A stretch of 8,136 nt of DNA from Devosia sp. (GTDB taxonomy: Bacteria; Pseudomonadota; Alphaproteobacteria; Rhizobiales; Devosiaceae), in NCBI GenBank assembly GCA_028290685.1, contig JAQGJI010000103.1, forward strand, positions 1 to 8,136, written 5' to 3'. Numbering within the stretch: position 1 is the first letter of the stretch; each line of letters starts with the position of its first letter. Shown one piece after another: positions 5,794 to 8,136 of this stretch. The notes beneath the pieces are model-generated. The model made no database searches. It had not been told where the DNA came from and saw only the letters and a program-made list of their open reading frames with translations. Made by a program: the position numbers and the translations under genes.

Positions 5794-7338
5794 ATGAGCA
5801 TCCGCGGACCCCAGGCTCTGGCCAGCCTTGATGAAGCCATGCGCGACATAAGGCGCGAGGAAGACGAAATCTCCAAACGCCTGGCGCGTTCAGCCGAACG
5901 GATCGCCAAGATAAAGGAAGGCGAGGCGGAGCTGTTCCGCCAGCTGGCGCAACTGCGCCTCGATCCGGCAATCCAGGGGGAACTGGATGGGGCAATTTCA
6001 TCCGCCGAAATCCGGGCGCGTGACATGCTCAAGAACCATGCCAAGGATGTGAGCCAGGCCGAGCAGGCCGTGGCGGACCGGGATGCAGACCTGGCTCGCT
6101 TATCGGCCGAGCGGGCCGAGGCGCGCCAAGCGTATGAAACCCATCAAACTGAGCTCCAGGCCCTGGCTGCCGAACACAGCGCCGCCATTGCACACAATCC
6201 GGTGTTTGCAGCCAAGCGGCGCCGTGCCACCGAACTCGCCGAGATCGCAGCCCAGTCCATGCGCAAGACCGAGCAGGCAGAGGCCGATCAGGATGCCAAG
6301 GGCAAGCCTTACCGGGACGATCCGCTCTTTATGTATCTCTGGAAGGCCGGCTACGGGACGGCAAGCTATCGCGCCAACAATCTGGTCCGCTATCTGGACG
6401 GCCTGGTGGCCAGCCTGGTTGGCTTTCACAAGGCGCGGCCCAATTTCACGATGCTGAACGAGATTCCGCTGCGGCTGCGCGAGCACGCAGAGCGTCAGAT
6501 CGAAAACGCCAAGGCTGCAGAAGCAGAGCTTGACGCGATGGAGCAGGAAGCCATCGACACAGCTGGTGGCAAGCCGATCCGCGAGGCGATGGAGGCAGCA
6601 CAAGCCCGGATCGACGCGCTGGACACCCAAATCGTTGCGGCCGAGGACCAGCGCGACGAGGCCGCAAAGGCGCTTGCACGGTTTTCCCAAGGCGGCGATC
6701 CGGCGTTCGAGAGCGCCCTGTCGCAACTGGTAACAGCACTGGGCCGTGAGGATATCAAGACCCTTTTGGCCGAGGCGCGCCAAACGCGCACAGCACAGGA
6801 CGACACCATCGTAGCCCAAATCGACGATGCCCGTGCCCGCGCCAAGGACGAGGAAGCCGAAACCCGTGAGCAGAAAGAGCGCTTGAAAACGCTGGCTGCA
6901 CGACGGCGCGAGCTGGAAGACATCCAGTGGGAGTTCAAGAAGCAGCGGTTTGACGATCCGCGATCCAGCTTTGGCGAGGACAAGCTGGTTGGCGATCTGT
7001 TGAACGATTTCCTGCGCGGCGGAATCTCGGCTGCTTCCTACTGGGATCAATGGCAGCGCAGCCAGAACTGGAGCGCGGGCACTTCCGACTGGGGTGGCGG
7101 GGTGGGCCTGCCGAACAATGGCCGCAGCCAGGCAAATTCGCCCTGGCGTGACCAGGGGGGCAGCACGTTCAACTGGCCGGACTCCAGCTTTGGCGGCGGT
7201 TCAGCCAAGAGCCCGCGCGGCGGTGGCTTCGGCGGAGGCTGGAGCGGGCGCCCTTCAGGCGGCGGATTTTCGCGCCCCCGCGCCGGCTCAAGCGGGAACA
7301 GGAAAACCGGCGGGTTCAAGACGGGCGGGGGATTTTAG
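5794..7338 (+). CDS. Coiled-coil protein with Gly/Trp/Ser-rich C-terminal tail; third gene of operon
   Basis: This 514-residue protein is not one I recognise. Residues 1-165 form a charged Ala/Glu/Arg/Gln coiled coil. Residues about 169-225 form a distinct, less charged segment with aromatics (DDPLFMYLWKAGYGTASYRA and LVRYLDGLVASLVGFHKARP) that may be the functional core. A second coiled coil spans about 226-400. From about 410 to the end the composition changes sharply: a Trp/Asn/Ser stretch (YWDQWQRSQNW) and then FGGG, RGGGFGGGW and GGGF repeats. There is no signal peptide, clear membrane helix or cysteine. Only 4 bases separate it from the preceding stop, with a poor ribosome site (GGTGGT at 5782-5787), so translational coupling is likely. 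It ends 27 bases from a convergent gene. A scaffold or assembly role is inferred from architecture alone. Confidence 0.85.
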   Translation: MSIRGPQALASLDEAMRDIRREEDEISKRLARSAERIAKIKEGEAELFRQLAQLRLDPAIQGELDGAISSAEIRARDMLKNHAKDVSQAEQAVADRDADLARLSAERAEARQAYETHQTELQALAAEHSAAIAHNPVFAAKRRRATELAEIAAQSMRKTEQAEADQDAKGKPYRDDPLFMYLWKAGYGTASYRANNLVRYLDGLVASLVGFHKARPNFTMLNEIPLRLREHAERQIENAKAAEAELDAMEQEAIDTAGGKPIREAMEAAQARIDALDTQIVAAEDQRDEAAKALARFSQGGDPAFESALSQLVTALGREDIKTLLAEARQTRTAQDDTIVAQIDDARARAKDEEAETREQKERLKTLAARRRELEDIQWEFKKQRFDDPRSSFGEDKLVGDLLNDFLRGGISAASYWDQWQRSQNWSAGTSDWGGGVGLPNNGRSQANSPWRDQGGSTFNWPDSSFGGGSAKSPRGGGFGGGWSGRPSGGGFSRPRAGSSGNRKTGGFKTGGGF

Positions 7339-7347
7339 CGCGCCCGT
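7321..7347. terminator. Possible terminator hairpin between convergent genes
   Basis: ACGGGCG (7321-7327) and CGCCCGT (7341-7347) form a perfect 7-bp stem around a 13-base loop that contains the stop codon of the coiled-coil gene. Neither strand has a T-tract after the stem, so it is not a strong intrinsic terminator. Its position between convergent genes is what suggests the role. Confidence 0.35.
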
Positions 7348-7365
7348 GATCTTGCCGTCCCGGGT

Positions 7366-7764
7366 TCAGTTCGCCGCCGGCTGGGCCATGAGCTCCCAGA
7401 CATTGCCTTCGGTATCCTCGAAATAGGCCGAATAGCCCCAATCCGATTGCGTGCCTTCCATGATGATGGCACCGCCCGCGATCAATACCTTACGCAAGAT
7501 CTTATCGACATCGGCCGGGCTGTCGGCCTGGTGGCTGAGAACAAAGCCTGGTGTTCCGGGCACTGCGGCGTCCTTGCCCGCCGTCTGGGCAAGCTGGTCG
7601 CGCGGAAACAGCACAAAGGAAAAGCTGTCGCTAAAGAAAAAGGCGACGTGATCTTCGCCCGGCGCGATCTGCTCCTTGTCGATATCAAACAGGCTGCTGT
7701 AAAAGCTGAAGGCCCGTTCCAGATCGTCGACGCCGACGGTGATGATGGAAATGGATGGCTTCAA
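7366..7764 (-). CDS. VOC (glyoxalase/bleomycin resistance) family protein, probable TTG start
   Basis: This is a small vicinal-oxygen-chelate fold protein. The first beta-alpha motif is ISIITVGVDDLERAFSFY, the middle strand is HVAFFFSDSFSFVLFP, and it ends with YSAYFEDTEGNVWELM, where Glu of NVWE is a usual metal-ligand position. From TTG at 7764 it has 132 residues, and GGAG (7772-7775) lies 7 bases upstream. The longer reading from GTG at 7803 adds 13 residues (LGFAANRARSAA and neighbours) that do not look like this family, whose members usually begin at about MKPxIS. VOC proteins include lyases, dioxygenases and antibiotic-binding proteins. No substrate can be deduced here. It lies on the same strand as, and just downstream of, the SCO1-like gene, so co-transcription is possible. 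Confidence 0.85.
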   Translation of the reverse strand: MKPSISIITVGVDDLERAFSFYSSLFDIDKEQIAPGEDHVAFFFSDSFSFVLFPRDQLAQTAGKDAAVPGTPGFVLSHQADSPADVDKILRKVLIAGGAIIMEGTQSDWGYSAYFEDTEGNVWELMAQPAAN

Positions 7765-7771
7765 GGCGGCG

Positions 7772-7775
7772 CTCC
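7772..7775 (-). promoter_or_regulatory. Ribosome binding site supporting the TTG start of the VOC gene
   Basis: Minus-strand GGAG is 7 bases before TTG at 7762-7764. The alternative GTG at 7801-7803 has only AGG too close to the codon to work well. Confidence 0.55.
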
Positions 7776-7805
7776 GTGCTCGATTCGCGGCGAACCCTAA
7801 CACGC

Positions 7806-7830
7806 CTGTCGTTCAATAAGGACCCGACAG
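7806..7830 (-). terminator. Weak hairpin downstream of the SCO1-like gene
   Basis: CTGTCG and CGACAG form a perfect 6-bp stem with a 13-base loop, starting 16 bases after the SCO1-like stop. No T-tract follows, so it may only attenuate transcription into the VOC gene, or do nothing. Confidence 0.25.
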
Positions 7831-7846
7831 CCGATCGACCTCGGCC

Positions 7847-8136
7847 TCAGCCTTTGGACAGAAGGTTCCTCAGCTTTTCGACCGCCACGGCGCTGTCCTC
7901 CCCATAGGCAATGGTTCCCTGGAACTCGCCCTGACGATCCACCAGAAACACCGAAGCCGTGTGATCCATGGTGTAACCCCCGCCTTCAAGCGGCACTTTG
8001 GCGTAGTAAACCCCCCAAGCCTTGGCGATCTTGGCGATCTCTTCAGGCGTGCCGGTCAGGCTGGTGACGCGCTCCGATACCCAACCGACATACTCGGCCA
8101 GGATTGCCGGGGTATCCCGCTCGGGATCGACCGTGA
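7847..8136 (-). CDS. SCO1/SenC/PrrC family copper chaperone (C-terminal part only)
   Basis: The last 96 residues of an SCO1/SenC protein, whose start lies beyond the right edge. The visible part includes the thioredoxin-fold signature VDPERDTP at the very edge, then LTGTPEEIAKIAKAWGVYYAKV and the MDHTASVFLVDRQG segment. The His of MDHT is the conserved copper ligand. The paired CxxxC cysteines would be upstream, outside the window. In the family these membrane-anchored periplasmic proteins deliver copper to, or reduce, the CuA site of cytochrome oxidase. The frame ends LLSKG then TGA at 7847-7849, a normal C-terminus. Which terminal oxidase it serves cannot be seen. Confidence 0.93.
   Translation of the reverse strand, partial: TVDPERDTPAILAEYVGWVSERVTSLTGTPEEIAKIAKAWGVYYAKVPLEGGGYTMDHTASVFLVDRQGEFQGTIAYGEDSAVAVEKLRNLLSKG

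Noticed and set aside
5766..5796. A run of seven G near the end of the DUF6384-like gene, possibly a frameshift site fusing it to the coiled-coil gene.
   Set aside because: The frame of the next gene has a TAA at 5776-5778, right after the run, so slippage would terminate and not fuse. The next gene also has its own ATG at 5794.
6100..7050. A minus-strand open frame of 316 codons, Leu/Gly/Cys-rich, opposite the coiled-coil gene.
   Set aside because: Its composition is what the complement of Gln/Ala/Glu-rich coding produces. The plus-strand gene has operon context and coherent coiled-coil periodicity.

Overview
The window looks like a chromosomal segment of a GC-rich alphaproteobacterium. The best guess is Hyphomicrobiales, possibly Devosia- or Pelagibacterium-like. 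That rests on overall protein character (a Sec-exported, non-lipoprotein BMP-family binding protein, alphaproteobacterial-style ABC and SCO proteins, strong GC bias at third codon positions) and is an impression, not a database result. No insertion sequence, phage gene, tRNA, rRNA or CRISPR array is visible.

Layout, left to right. (1) 1-1421, minus: a two-domain ABC ATPase of the BMP-linked nucleoside/sugar uptake class, cut off by the left edge. (2) 1432-2436, minus: its periplasmic BMP-family binding protein, with a good promoter candidate and a RutR-like operator candidate upstream. The reading direction is binding protein then ATPase, and permease genes probably follow outside the window. 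(3) 2437-2907: about 470 bp without an established gene. It holds the bmp promoter region, a candidate 40-residue single-helix membrane protein (2607-2729, minus), a hairpin and an 11-bp tandem repeat next to a possible promoter. (4) 2908-3375, minus: a CoxG-like SRPBCC protein without any CO-dehydrogenase gene beside it. (5) 3595-7338, plus: a tight three-gene operon of unassigned function. It encodes a soluble all-helical protein with a remote TelA-like look, a single-pass membrane protein that I associate with DUF6384, and a long coiled-coil protein ending in a Gly/Trp/Ser-rich tail. (6) 7366-7764, minus: a VOC (glyoxalase-fold) protein with a likely TTG start. (7) 7847-8136, minus: the C-terminal part of an SCO1/SenC copper chaperone, cut off by the right edge.

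The first block is an ordinary purine/nucleoside-type uptake system. The least understood part is the three-gene operon. Its products (408, 312 and 514 residues) contain no cysteine at all. They combine one membrane anchor with two helical or coiled-coil partners, which suggests a membrane-associated assembly, perhaps for envelope stress. That role is inference from architecture only.
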